The notes beneath the pieces are model-generated. The model was not told the origin of the DNA, searched no databases, and saw only the letters and a list, made by a program, of their open reading frames with translations. A stretch of DNA of 64,000 nucleotides from Microtetraspora glauca (GTDB taxonomy: Bacteria; Actinomycetota; Actinomycetes; Streptosporangiales; Streptosporangiaceae): positions 310,001 through 374,000 of the forward strand of contig BBYL01000008.1 of NCBI GenBank assembly GCA_001570385.1, read 5' to 3'. Below, piece after piece: positions 1 to 8,611 of the stretch; the first letter of the stretch is position 1, and each line of letters opens with the position of its first letter. A program made the translations under genes and the position numbers.

Positions 1-441
1 CACCGCGGAGGAGTCCGGCCACAGCGGCAGCGTGGAGTCCACCGCCGAATGCGTGGTGAGACCGTGGGCCGCCTCCTGGCCGCGCTCGGCGAACTCGGCG
101 GTGGACACCAGGTGCGCGAGATCCACGAAGGCCACCGCCTCGCGCTGGCCCGCGGTCGGGAGGCGCCAGTTCAGCCCCACCATGGACGCGCGCCTGCGCC
201 AGATGGCGAGCAGGACGGCGGGGAAGGCGACGTCGTTCTGTCCCAGCCAGCCGACGCGGGAGCCCGGCCCCACGCCGTGCCCGGCCAGGAACGCGGCGCC
301 GCGGTCGGCCGCCTCGTCGAGCTCGCGCCACGTCAGGGAGGACGCGGGGCCCACGATCGCGGGCGCGTCGGGGCGCATGCGCGCGTGCGCGCGGACGGCG
401 GCGTCGATCGTGAGATCGGGCCACTGCTCTTGTCTGGTCAT
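1..441 (-). CDS. Acyl-CoA ligase (AMP-binding), N-terminal part, runs off the left edge
   Basis: The visible 147 codons read as the N-terminus of an ANL-superfamily acyl-CoA synthetase, which activates a carboxylic acid to the acyl-AMP and then the CoA thioester. The segment with SSLTWRELDEAADR followed by GVGPGSRVGWLGQND is the usual N-terminal pattern of this family. The AMP-binding P-loop and the C-terminal domain lie outside the window, so the substrate cannot be judged. The ATG overlaps the TGA of the hydrolase gene by four bases (438-441), so it is the distal cistron of the catabolic operon. It probably activates an acid that enters, or is produced by, the aromatic pathway encoded upstream. 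Confidence 0.85.
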   Translation of the reverse strand, partial: MTRQEQWPDLTIDAAVRAHARMRPDAPAIVGPASSLTWRELDEAADRGAAFLAGHGVGPGSRVGWLGQNDVAFPAVLLAIWRRRASMVGLNWRLPTAGQREAVAFVDLAHLVSTAEFAERGQEAAHGLTTHSAVDSTLPLWPDSSAV

Positions 442-1625
442 AGCGATCCGGCCCAGCCCCTCTCCGCCATCCAGTTCGTGATCGTTTCGACCGCTTCGGC
501 CAGGTGCGGAACCTGCGCCTTTCCTGTGTAGTAGTGGTTCGCGCCCTGAACGACGTGCAGGGTCCTGTCCGGATGCCCGACCGCGTCGTACAGGCGCCGG
601 GTGTGGCTGGGCGTGCACGCGTCGTCCGCCGAGTTGCCGATGACGAGCGTGGGGACGCGCAGGTAGGCGGCGCAGCGTACCCCGTCGCCGTTCGCGTCGT
701 CGTAGCTCCACTGCGACAACCAGCTCCGCAGGGTGCTGAACCGCGCGAGGCCCACCGGCCCCATGTTCACGACGCGGGGATCGCCGAGGTAGCAGACTCC
801 GGGAGCACGGTCGTTCGGGTCGACGGCCGGATCGAGCCAGCGAGGGTCGGCCATCGTGCCGTGGGTGACGAAGGCGCGCTCCTCCAGGGGCCGTCCCGAC
901 GCGCGCAGGTCGTCGAGGGACTCCTTCACCCAGGCGGTGATCCGCCGGTTGCGCGCGATCTGCGCCTCGCGGTACCGCTGGAGGAACTCCGCGCTGTACG
1001 GCGGCCGGTCGGGGTTCGCCGGGTCGTACAGGTCCAGCTCCGGTTCGCGCTTGGCGGGGTCGTTCTCGTCCAGGATGGACGCGTCCATCCACTCGGTGAG
1101 CGTGCCGTGCCTGCTGACGTGCGCGGCGAGGAGCATGACGCCGTCGGCCGGCTGGAGGTCGAGCGCGGCGAGGTCCATCGGGTCGCCCGCCGGGGTGTGG
1201 GTGACGGTTGGCGCCTGCGCCTGCTGCTGGTAGTACAGCGACAGCGAGCCGCCTCCGCTCCAGCCCGCCAGGATCACGTTCCGGTAGCCGAGCCGCTCAC
1301 GGGCGTCGCGTACGCAGGCGCCGAGGTCCTGGACCACCTTCTCCATGATCAGCGCGCTGTCGATGCCGCGATAGCGGCTGTTGCAGTAGATGACGTGGTG
1401 TCCCGCCCTCGGCAGGGCGTTCGTCATCGGCAGGTACGCGCCGCCCCCGATGGGGTGCATGAAGACGATGACGGTGTCGGAGGCCACGTCCCTCGGCTTG
1501 AGCAGGTAGCTCTCCAGCACCACGTTCTCGCCGCTGCCCCCGTACGTGTCGCGGTAGGCGGACCGGTCCTCGAACAGCACCAGATAGGGGATGCGGTCGT
1601 ATTCGTGGCGAGGGGCGGCGGTCAT
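438..1625 (-). CDS. Alpha/beta hydrolase of the aromatic-catabolism operon
   Basis: This 395-aa alpha/beta-fold hydrolase carries the nucleophile elbow GWSGGG (Ser about residue 123), an HPIGGG oxyanion-type loop near residue 57 and a C-terminal GANHYY with the probable catalytic His. It is longer than a simple C-C hydrolase and has an insertion of about 150 residues between elbow and His, which may form a lid. The ATG at 1625 overlaps the stop of the upstream dioxygenase gene by four bases and the stop overlaps the ligase start by four, so translation is tightly coupled. Its place after a ring-cleaving enzyme suggests hydrolysis of a ring-fission product or ester; the exact substrate is unknown. 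Confidence 0.8.
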   Translation of the reverse strand: MTAAPRHEYDRIPYLVLFEDRSAYRDTYGGSGENVVLESYLLKPRDVASDTVIVFMHPIGGGAYLPMTNALPRAGHHVIYCNSRYRGIDSALIMEKVVQDLGACVRDARERLGYRNVILAGWSGGGSLSLYYQQQAQAPTVTHTPAGDPMDLAALDLQPADGVMLLAAHVSRHGTLTEWMDASILDENDPAKREPELDLYDPANPDRPPYSAEFLQRYREAQIARNRRITAWVKESLDDLRASGRPLEERAFVTHGTMADPRWLDPAVDPNDRAPGVCYLGDPRVVNMGPVGLARFSTLRSWLSQWSYDDANGDGVRCAAYLRVPTLVIGNSADDACTPSHTRRLYDAVGHPDRTLHVVQGANHYYTGKAQVPHLAEAVETITNWMAERGWAGSL

Positions 1626-2731
1626 ATCTGCACCTCGGGAGAGACCTCGGCCTGGACGGCGGACAGGATCGCCTCGCTCGGGACGAGGCGCTGCCGGGTG
1701 TCGATCGAGATGACCTTCCACTCGACCCGCTGATCCACGTCGTGCCGCCGCCTGGACCGCTCGCGGGCCCGTTCCGGCACGCCGTGGTGGATGCCCTGCG
1801 GGGCGTGGGAGATCAGGCCCTCCGGCATCTGGACGCCGAACACGCTGCCACCGTGGTAGAAGGCGACCTCGTCGTAGTCGACGTTGCGGTGGTACCACGG
1901 CATGCGCTCGGCACCGGGGGCCGCCTCGACGGGACGGGGCAGGAAGTGCATCACGTACACCCCGGTGGCCTGCATGAACAGGTGGATGGTGGGCGGCAGG
2001 TGGACGGTCTCCGAGGTGATCACGTCGTAGTCGTCGATGTTGAACGTGAAGGGGAAGTTGTCACCCTTCCAGCCTTCGACGTCGAGCGGGTGATGGGGAT
2101 AGAAGAGGGACGTACGCCCGCCGGAGTGCCGGAGCCGCACCTCGTACTCGGCCCGCCCGTCGTCGTCGAACGCCTCCGCCTCGGGAACCGTGACGAGCGA
2201 CGAGTCGTAGGGGAAGTGCCGCCCGAGCACCCCGGCCTCCGGCACCCGGAACTCCTCCCGCGCCTCGATGACGAGCACGTGCGCGTCGTCCTCGGGAACC
2301 TGCCGGTACGTCGTCGACTTCGGCAGGTAGACGTAGTCGCCCGGCCGATACGGCAGGCGGCCGAACTCGGTCTCGACGTGGCCGTGGCCCCGGTGCACGA
2401 ACCAGAGCTCGTCCCCGTCGACGTTGCGCACGTGGAAGGGGGCGGCCACGCGGCGGCGGCTCAGCGAGACGCGGCAGTCCGGGTTGCTGAAGAGGAGCAG
2501 CGGCTCGCCGTCCGGGTCGTCGAGGTCGGAGGGCCTCAGCTCTCCCGTCCGGACGTCCACGGAGCGCAGCGTGCCCTCGACCCGGTAGGCGGTCGGGTCG
2601 TTCCTGCGGTAGAGGTGCGCGGTGCGGCCGGTGAACCCCGACCTGCCCATCTCGTCGTCCTTGAGACCGTCGAGATCGCGGTGGATCCGGCGCGGCGTGC
2701 GCCCCTTACGTAGCTGGATGAAGGATTCCAC
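1622..2731 (-). CDS. Homogentisate 1,2-dioxygenase-like ring-cleavage enzyme
   Basis: The 369-aa protein matches the homogentisate 1,2-dioxygenase (HmgA) cupin family, non-heme Fe(II) enzymes that open a dihydroxylated aromatic ring. Visible hallmarks are ELWFVHRGHG (about 108-117), LPYRPGDYVYLPKSTTYR, and WYHRN (His281), followed by D287/E288 and HAPQGIHHG (His315/316), which fit the family's two His plus one carboxylate metal site. The start is GTG at 2731, with AAGGAC about 6 bases upstream overlapping the end of the preceding gene. It is shorter than classical HmgA (about 430 aa) and has no maleylacetoacetate isomerase or fumarylacetoacetase beside it, so a related hydroquinone-type acid may be the true substrate. 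Confidence 0.8.
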   Translation of the reverse strand: MESFIQLRKGRTPRRIHRDLDGLKDDEMGRSGFTGRTAHLYRRNDPTAYRVEGTLRSVDVRTGELRPSDLDDPDGEPLLLFSNPDCRVSLSRRRVAAPFHVRNVDGDELWFVHRGHGHVETEFGRLPYRPGDYVYLPKSTTYRQVPEDDAHVLVIEAREEFRVPEAGVLGRHFPYDSSLVTVPEAEAFDDDGRAEYEVRLRHSGGRTSLFYPHHPLDVEGWKGDNFPFTFNIDDYDVITSETVHLPPTIHLFMQATGVYVMHFLPRPVEAAPGAERMPWYHRNVDYDEVAFYHGGSVFGVQMPEGLISHAPQGIHHGVPERARERSRRRHDVDQRVEWKVISIDTRQRLVPSEAILSAVQAEVSPEVQI

Positions 2732-2741
2732 GGCACCGTCC

Positions 2742-4046
2742 TTACGTCGTTGTCGCTTCGATGCGGGTGCGGGGGGTGACGGGCTTGGGCGGGCGGGGAA
2801 GCCCCAGCCCGCGTTGCGCGATGACGTCGAGCTGGATCTCGTCGGTGCCGCCGGCGATGTGGAGCGCGGGCGCCCCGAGGACGAACTCCGACCAGGCGTA
2901 CGTGTCCCACTCGCCGTGGTCGGCGAACGCGCGCTCGCCGAGGACCTCGCCGGCGAGCGCCGCGATCTGGTCGACGGCCCTGGTCATGAGCATCTTCATG
3001 ACGGAACCCGACACGGGGGCCAGCCCGTGGCTCCACGAGCCGTCCGGGAGGTCGGCCGCGGCCCGCATCGCGACCACCGCGCTCACGGCGGCGGCGACCC
3101 GCTGCCGGTGGACGGGGTCGGCGACCGCGTCCAACCGCGAGACCAGGGTGGTCAGGCGCTCCAGCACGTACGGGCTGACCGGGCCGTTCACGCCGCTCAT
3201 GGAGCCGCGCTCGCTGCCCAGGCTGGTGGCCGCGACCCGCCACCCCGCACCGACCTCGCCGACGCGGTGCGCGTCGGGCACGCGGACGCCGTCGAGGAAG
3301 ACCTCGCTGAACGCCGCTCCTCCGGTCATCTGGCGGATCGGCCGTACGGTCACCCCGGGGGCGCGCATGTCGACGAGGAACATGGTCAGCCCCTCGTGCT
3401 TGGGGGCGTCGGGGTCGGTGCGGACCAGGGCCTCGCCGATGTCGGCGAGGTGGCCCATCGAGGTCCACACCTTCTGGCCGGTGATGATCCAGTCGTCGCC
3501 GTCGCGTACGGCCCGCGTGGTGACGCCCGCCAGGTCGGACCCGGCGCTGGGCTCGGAGAAGAGCTGGCATCCGACGATGTCCGCGCGGAACAGCGCGGGC
3601 AGCATCCGCCGCCTCAGCGACGGGGTTCCGTGCTTGTCGATCGCCGGTACGACGATGTGCAGGCCGACGAAGAGGACCTCCCGGGAGGGGAATCCCAACT
3701 CCTGGAGGACGTCGTCGAGGACCTGGTCGTGCTCCGGGCTCAGGCCGCGCCCGCCGCAGTCGGGCGGACCGCTCGGCCAGGCCAGGCCGGCGTCGAAGAG
3801 CCGCGCCTGAAGCTCGCGGGCTCTGCGCACCTCGGACTCGTGTCCCTCGCCGAGTTCCTCGACGGCGGCGATGCGGTCGGAGCGCTCCGCGTTCCGGGCC
3901 GGGACACCGCCACCCGTGTCACCCGCCCCCGCGTCACCGGCCCGCGCGTCACCGTCGCCGACGCCGAACTCCCCCGCGATGGACCGCAGGAACTCCCTGA
4001 CCTCGTCGCGGAAGCCGGCGACGTCGGGAGCGTGCTCGTTCTTCAC
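2742..4046 (-). CDS. Acyl-CoA dehydrogenase
   Basis: A 434-aa FAD-dependent acyl-CoA dehydrogenase. The middle contains CQLFSEPSAGSDLAG and WIITGQKVWTS, the typical FAD/substrate region, and the C-terminus has the IAGGTDEIQLDVIAQRGLGLPR signature. The N-terminal segment carries a low-complexity insertion rich in Gly, Asp and Ala around residues 25-50. The start is GTG at 4046, with GAGGAG about 9 bases upstream. It lies 12 bases downstream of the HpaB-like gene and 10 bases upstream of the dioxygenase gene, so it is an internal operon member. It probably desaturates a CoA-thioester intermediate of the same aromatic or aryl-alkanoate pathway. Confidence 0.88.
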   Translation of the reverse strand: MKNEHAPDVAGFRDEVREFLRSIAGEFGVGDGDARAGDAGAGDTGGGVPARNAERSDRIAAVEELGEGHESEVRRARELQARLFDAGLAWPSGPPDCGGRGLSPEHDQVLDDVLQELGFPSREVLFVGLHIVVPAIDKHGTPSLRRRMLPALFRADIVGCQLFSEPSAGSDLAGVTTRAVRDGDDWIITGQKVWTSMGHLADIGEALVRTDPDAPKHEGLTMFLVDMRAPGVTVRPIRQMTGGAAFSEVFLDGVRVPDAHRVGEVGAGWRVAATSLGSERGSMSGVNGPVSPYVLERLTTLVSRLDAVADPVHRQRVAAAVSAVVAMRAAADLPDGSWSHGLAPVSGSVMKMLMTRAVDQIAALAGEVLGERAFADHGEWDTYAWSEFVLGAPALHIAGGTDEIQLDVIAQRGLGLPRPPKPVTPRTRIEATTT

Positions 4047-4058
4047 GGCGCGGTCTCC

Positions 4059-5441
4059 TCAGTTCTCCGGGATCCCGGCCACCTTGAGGCCGAGCGCCTT
4101 GGCCTTGTCCATCGGGTAGTGCTTGCGCGCGACGAGTCGCTGGGCGTAGAGGCCGCCTCCGGACTGGAGCATGGTCACCAGCTGCCAGCCGCCGAAGGCG
4201 TCGGCGGTGTAGTCGCGGATCGCGTGGAACAGGCGCGTGCGGTACTCGCCGTCGACGCCCTCCTTGGTCCGCATGTACTTGCGGATCGCCGGGCCGATCT
4301 CCTCGTGCTCGAGGTCGGCGATCGACGGCGCGGTGACGATGGAACCGCCTCCGATGTCGTGCAGGTGCCGGACCATCGCGCTGAACTCGGCGGCGCCGAA
4401 GTGCTTGGCCGCGTTGGTGAAGAGCTCGCTCGGGAAGTACCAGCCCTCCGGGCTCGGCTCGGCGTTCGCGATCGCGGCTTCGAGCCCGGCCCGCACCAGC
4501 GTCGCGTAGATGATCATTTCCGCGATCTTCTCGCGGATGTGCGAGACCCGCTCGGTGCCGTTCGCCTCGGCGATCAGCTGGGCGAGGCCGACCAGCGTGT
4601 CACCGATCTCCACGAGGTGCGCGGTACCGCCCAGGCGCTCCCACAGTCCGAGTGAGTGCGCGAACGTCGCCGAGTGCTCGGTCTCCCCGGCCAGGAACAC
4701 CCGCTCGTTGGGGACGAAGACGTCGTCGAGGATGACGAAGCCCTCCGGCATGTTGTGCCGGGAGCTGTGCGGGAAGTCCGGCGTGCGCTCGCGCGGCGCG
4801 TAGTTGGTGTTGACGATCCGTACGCCCGGCGAGTTCACCGGGATGGCGCACGCGACCGCCCAGTCCTCCTCGCCCGGCTTCATCTTCTTGGTCGGCATCA
4901 CGACCAGTTCGTGGCTCACCGCCGCCGAGGAGATGTGCAGCTTCGCTCCCCTGACGACGATGCCGTCCGGGCGGCGCTCGACGATGCGGGTGTAGACGTC
5001 CGGGTCGTCCTGCGCGCCGGGGGAGCGCATCCGGTCCCCCTTGGCGTCGGTGATCGCCTGAACGCACCGGAGGTCGTTGTCCTTGCAGTACTCGAAGTAG
5101 GCCTCGATCCGCCGGGCGTACTCCTCGCTGCTCGGCCGGATCCGCGCGGCCGCGGTGAGCAGGGCGAGCAGGCCCTGCGAGGTCGTCACCGTCACCATGT
5201 CCCAGTGCAGCAGCTCCTCCAGCAGCCGCTTCAGCTCGTCACGGCTCCGGGGGATCGCGAAGTAGGGCCCGCAGGCGTCCTCCCCCGGCCGGTGGTGCTC
5301 GTCGTATCCCGCGGCGATCAGGTCGAGGGCCGTGGCGAACTGCGGATGGGCGGAAAGATCCTTGATCTCCTGACCATCGGCGAAGACTCGCCTTCCGTCG
5401 TCGAGCGAGGCGAGGTACTCGCCCCCGGTCATCATCGCCAT
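4059..5441 (-). CDS. HpaB-superfamily flavin enzyme (4-hydroxyphenylacetate 3-monooxygenase-like)
   Basis: A 460-aa member of the HpaB / 4-hydroxybutyryl-CoA dehydratase superfamily and first gene of the catabolic operon. The C-terminal half (SHIREKIAEM, DIGGGSIVTAPSIAD, AKALGLKVAGI) reads closest to the dehydratase branch. The iron-sulfur ligands known for that branch are not seen: residues 81-95 have no Cys, and the positions matching the His-x6-Cys pair fall on E268 and H275. A flavin monooxygenase role on a phenolic acid or its CoA ester is therefore more likely. The ATG at 5441 has GAGGG 8 bases upstream. A reductase partner is not in view. Confidence 0.75.
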   Translation of the reverse strand: MAMMTGGEYLASLDDGRRVFADGQEIKDLSAHPQFATALDLIAAGYDEHHRPGEDACGPYFAIPRSRDELKRLLEELLHWDMVTVTTSQGLLALLTAAARIRPSSEEYARRIEAYFEYCKDNDLRCVQAITDAKGDRMRSPGAQDDPDVYTRIVERRPDGIVVRGAKLHISSAAVSHELVVMPTKKMKPGEEDWAVACAIPVNSPGVRIVNTNYAPRERTPDFPHSSRHNMPEGFVILDDVFVPNERVFLAGETEHSATFAHSLGLWERLGGTAHLVEIGDTLVGLAQLIAEANGTERVSHIREKIAEMIIYATLVRAGLEAAIANAEPSPEGWYFPSELFTNAAKHFGAAEFSAMVRHLHDIGGGSIVTAPSIADLEHEEIGPAIRKYMRTKEGVDGEYRTRLFHAIRDYTADAFGGWQLVTMLQSGGGLYAQRLVARKHYPMDKAKALGLKVAGIPEN

Positions 5442-5469
5442 CGTGCATCCCTCGGGTCGCGCGGCTGCT

Positions 5470-5530
5470 GACTGGAACTGACCGCGATTCTGATGTTAAA
5501 TTCAGTTTTAGTCAATGGGCGATCGAGAAG
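5470..5530. promoter_or_regulatory. Divergent control region of the catabolic operon and its TetR gene
   Basis: The stretch between the HpaB-like start (5441) and the TetR start (5625) holds an AT-rich core, unusual here, around 5488-5515. It includes CTGATGTTAAATTCAG, whose outer CTGA/TCAG arms are inverted. It is the natural place for the TetR operator and both promoters. The exact operator is not certain. Confidence 0.4.
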
Positions 5531-5624
5531 GGACGGACGGCCACGCGTGATCGCCTACACTCAGACCTCGTCATTGGGCAGCGGAAGACGGGTTCATCAG
5601 CAGAAGAGACGGAGGAAGCCGTCG

Positions 5625-6236
5625 ATGCCAGCCACGCCGAAGGGACGGCGGACCGAGGCCGCGTTCTTGGACGCCGCCCGGCAGGTGTTCGCGGAGAAGG
5701 GGTACTTCAACGCGAAGATCTCCGACATCGCGCAGGCCGCGGGGAAGTCTCCCGGGTCGTTCTACAACTACTACGAGAACAAGGAGGAGCTGCTCGAAGC
5801 GCTCCTCGAACAGTTCTCGATCGAGGTCCTCGAGGCGTCCTTCAAGAGCCAGAGCGACGACCCGCTGGAGAGCATCCGCGGTGCCGTGAGGGCCTACTGG
5901 ACCACCTACCGCAAATACCTCGCGGAGATGGTGGGCGTCTTCCAGATGTCCATGACGGACGCCGCCTTCGCCGAACGCTGGCGGGAGAACCGCGCGGCCG
6001 GCATTCGCACGGTCCTCGCGGGGATCAAGAACGCGGAGAAGGCGGGACACCACGTCGAGCTCGATCCGGGCACACTGGCGTCCGCGATCGTCTCGATGCT
6101 CGAGTCCTTCTGCTGGGTGTGGATGGCGGCGGGCGGCGACGCGAACGTGAACGCCCCCGACGACGAGACCGCGATCGAGACGCTCAGCGCGCTCTGGTAC
6201 CGCACGATCTACTTCGTCCCCCCCTCCCTCGCCTGA
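5625..6236 (+). CDS. TetR/AcrR-family repressor, divergent from the catabolic operon
   Basis: A 203-aa TetR-family protein. The N-terminal HTH reads AAFLDAARQVFAEKGYFNAK, then the recognition-helix region SPGSFYNYYENKEELL; the rest is an all-helical ligand-binding domain. The ATG at 5625 is chosen because GGAGGAAG lies at 5611-5618; a longer in-frame reading starts at 5493 but its first 44 residues do not look like this family. It is transcribed away from the catabolic operon and is the probable repressor of it, with a pathway acid or CoA ester as inducer (inference). Its TGA overlaps the next ATG by one base (TGATG), so the MurJ-like gene is translationally coupled. Confidence 0.88.
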   Translation: MPATPKGRRTEAAFLDAARQVFAEKGYFNAKISDIAQAAGKSPGSFYNYYENKEELLEALLEQFSIEVLEASFKSQSDDPLESIRGAVRAYWTTYRKYLAEMVGVFQMSMTDAAFAERWRENRAAGIRTVLAGIKNAEKAGHHVELDPGTLASAIVSMLESFCWVWMAAGGDANVNAPDDETAIETLSALWYRTIYFVPPSLA

Positions 6237-7831
6237 TGAACGAGCCGGAGAACGCGGCGGAGCAGCCGAGGCTGGCGAAAGCGGGGCGGGCGATGGCCCT
6301 GGCCACTCTCGTCTCCCGGATCACCGGGTTCGGCCGCACCCTCGCCCTGGTCGCGGCACTCGGGCTCGGATCGCGCCTGCTGGACGCGCACACGGTGGCC
6401 AACACCCTGCCCAACTCGATCTATGACCTGGTGCTGGGCGGGGCGCTGGCCGGCGTTCTGGTCCCCCTCCTCGTACGGCACGGCGACGAGATGTTCGCCC
6501 AACGGCTGCTCTCGCTGATCGTCTACTGCCTGGGCATCACAATCGCGGTCACGATGCTGTTCGCTCCTCAGATCGTGGACCTGTGCGCCCCCGGCTTCAC
6601 CCCTGACCAACGGCAGCTGGCGATCACCTTCACCCGGTTCTTCCTGCCGCAGATCCTCTTCTACGGCGCCGGAACGGCTTTGGCCGCCGTACTCAACGCC
6701 CGCGGCCGCATGGCCAGCCCGATGTGGGCGCCGGTGGCCAACAATCTCGTGGTCATCGCCACCGCCGTCGCCTACCTCGCGATCGGCGGCGGTCACCGCG
6801 TCGAGGAGCTGACGTCGGCGCAGACGCTGCTGTTGTCCGTCGGCACCACCGCGGGCGTGGCCGCACAGATGCTCCTGCTCGCCTTCGCCGGCCGCCGGGC
6901 CGGTTTCCGGCCACGGTTGCGCGCCGACGTTCGCGGCATCGGACTCCGGCGGATCAGGGGCATGGCCGGATGGACGTTCGTCTCCGTCATCGCGGGCCAG
7001 GCGGCGTTGCTGTTCGTCAACCGGCTCGCCTCGACCGCCGGCGCCGGTGCGGTCAGCGTCTACGCGAACGCCTACACGCTGTTCCAGCTGCCGTACGCGA
7101 TCATCACCGTGTCCCTCATCACCGGGGTGCTGCCCAGGATGAGCCGGGCCGCGGCGCGGCGCGATCTCTCCCAGGTCACCGCGGAACTCTCCCAGAGCCT
7201 GCGCCTGTCGGGTGTCGCGCTGCTCCCGATCGCCGCCCTCCTGATCGTTCTCGGGCCGTACATCACCACCGTGCTGTTCGCGCACGGCAACGCGACGCCG
7301 TCGGCCGTCGGCCTGACCGGATCCGTCCTCTCCGTGTACGGGCTCGCGCTGGTGCCCTTCTGCGGCTACCAGATCATGATCCGTGGGTTCTACGCACTGC
7401 AGGACACCCGTACCCCGGCGTTGATCGGCGTGCTGGTCTCCGCCGTCACGGCGATCAGCGCCTGGGCGGCCGCGGCCATCGTCCCCGGTCCCGGCATGCT
7501 CGTTGCTCTCGCCGCCGGGTACGCCCTCGCCGGCACCGTCGGTCTTCTCACTGCGGCGATCGTCCTGAGATCGCGGCTCGGACGGGTCGACGGCCATCGG
7601 CTCCTCTCCACCCACACGCGGACGGCGATCGCCGCGGCGGGCACCGGCTTCACCGCGATCGCCGTCACCCACGCCCTCGTCCCCGCCATCGGAACGGGCT
7701 GGAGCGGCTCCCTCGTCATCCTGCTCGCCGCGGGGGCCGCGGGATGCGCGCTGTATCCCCTCGCCGGCCGGCTGCTCCGGATCACCGAGCTCCGCGTCCT
7801 CCTCTCGGCGCTGCGTCCCACTTCCGCGTGA
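6236..7831 (+). CDS. MurJ/MviN-family lipid II flippase-like membrane protein
   Basis: A 531-aa polytopic membrane protein of the MurJ (MviN) family in the MOP flippase superfamily, with about 13-14 predicted helices. The N-terminal block with SRITGFGRTLALVAALGLG and ANTLPNSIYDLVLGGALAGV is the conserved family signature, and a second MurJ-like repeat begins near residue 240. The family flips lipid-linked peptidoglycan precursors across the cytoplasmic membrane. It lacks the long cytoplasmic kinase-like C-terminal region of the main actinobacterial MurJ and sits outside any division or oriC locus, so it is probably a paralogue exporting another lipid-linked substrate. It overlaps the TetR stop by one base. 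Confidence 0.85.
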   Translation: MNEPENAAEQPRLAKAGRAMALATLVSRITGFGRTLALVAALGLGSRLLDAHTVANTLPNSIYDLVLGGALAGVLVPLLVRHGDEMFAQRLLSLIVYCLGITIAVTMLFAPQIVDLCAPGFTPDQRQLAITFTRFFLPQILFYGAGTALAAVLNARGRMASPMWAPVANNLVVIATAVAYLAIGGGHRVEELTSAQTLLLSVGTTAGVAAQMLLLAFAGRRAGFRPRLRADVRGIGLRRIRGMAGWTFVSVIAGQAALLFVNRLASTAGAGAVSVYANAYTLFQLPYAIITVSLITGVLPRMSRAAARRDLSQVTAELSQSLRLSGVALLPIAALLIVLGPYITTVLFAHGNATPSAVGLTGSVLSVYGLALVPFCGYQIMIRGFYALQDTRTPALIGVLVSAVTAISAWAAAAIVPGPGMLVALAAGYALAGTVGLLTAAIVLRSRLGRVDGHRLLSTHTRTAIAAAGTGFTAIAVTHALVPAIGTGWSGSLVILLAAGAAGCALYPLAGRLLRITELRVLLSALRPTSA

Positions 7832-7869
7832 CTCCGCTTACTCGATCTCCGTTCGGATAGATTCCTCCC

Positions 7870-8583
7870 GTGCCGAACGGATTCGACCTCGCCGCGGAAC
7901 TCGCCGTCGCCATCCAGGGCCGGGACCACGCGTGGGCGTTCATCCGGCGTTTCGCCGCCGAATGGCTGGCTCCGCTGGCCGCCGAGGACGGCTACGACGC
8001 GGCGGAACTGGACGCCGCGGAGGAGCGACTCGGCCTGCGGCTTCCCGTCGCGCTCCGCGAGGCGTACGCGCTGCTCGGCCGTCGCGACGATCTGACCGGC
8101 AACCAGGACACCCTGCTCCCGCCGGACAAGCTGTACGTGGACGACGCCGGACAGGCCCTGGTCTATCGGGTGGAGAACCAGTACGTCGTGGAGTGGGGCA
8201 TCACCCTGGACACGCTGGACCAGGAAGATCCGGCGACGGTCTACCTGGCCGACATGCTGGACAAGACGACCGAACGCTGGGCTCCGTGGATCGACCGGCT
8301 GTCCCTGGCTTTCGTGGAGATCGTCATGTCGGAGTCCCTCTTCTCCGACGACGATCTCGCGGACAACCGGGAACTCGATCCGGAGACCGTCGCCGTGATC
8401 GAGGAGCTCTACGCGCTTGCTCCGATGCCCTCCTATCCCGAGGACGAGCCGGGCACCCGCTGGTTCCTCGGCCCGGACGTGCTGCTGCGCGACGACGGCC
8501 AGGCATGGTTGTGGGCCCGCGCCCGGACCTCCCAGGCCCTCGAAGACGTCTACAAGGCCCTTCCCGGCGAGTGGTACGTGTAA
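7870..8583 (+). CDS. SMI1/KNR4-family protein
   Basis: A 237-aa acidic soluble protein. The segment with LDAAEERLGLRLPVALREAY near residues 55-75 is the typical start of the SMI1/KNR4 (SUKH) fold, followed by LLPPDKLYVDD and VENQYVVEWGI. The family includes immunity proteins of polymorphic toxin systems, but many members stand alone with no known partner, as here; no toxin gene is visible nearby. The GTG start at 7870 has no clear Shine-Dalgarno sequence. A TAGATT-like -10 a few bases upstream (about 7858-7863) would allow a leaderless mRNA. Confidence 0.75.
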   Translation: MPNGFDLAAELAVAIQGRDHAWAFIRRFAAEWLAPLAAEDGYDAAELDAAEERLGLRLPVALREAYALLGRRDDLTGNQDTLLPPDKLYVDDAGQALVYRVENQYVVEWGITLDTLDQEDPATVYLADMLDKTTERWAPWIDRLSLAFVEIVMSESLFSDDDLADNRELDPETVAVIEELYALAPMPSYPEDEPGTRWFLGPDVLLRDDGQAWLWARARTSQALEDVYKALPGEWYV

Positions 8584-8611
8584 GGCGCGGCCGGACTACG
8601 CATTCACCGCG

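Noticed and set aside
4059..5441. Call as 4-hydroxybutyryl-CoA dehydratase.
   Set aside because: The C-terminal similarity is real, but the Cys and His ligands of the iron-sulfur cluster are not present.
6209..7672. A 487-codon antisense reading across the MurJ-like gene.
   Set aside because: Its composition (Gly, Arg, Asp, Glu, Gln) is the usual shadow of a GC-rich gene and it covers a clear membrane-protein gene.
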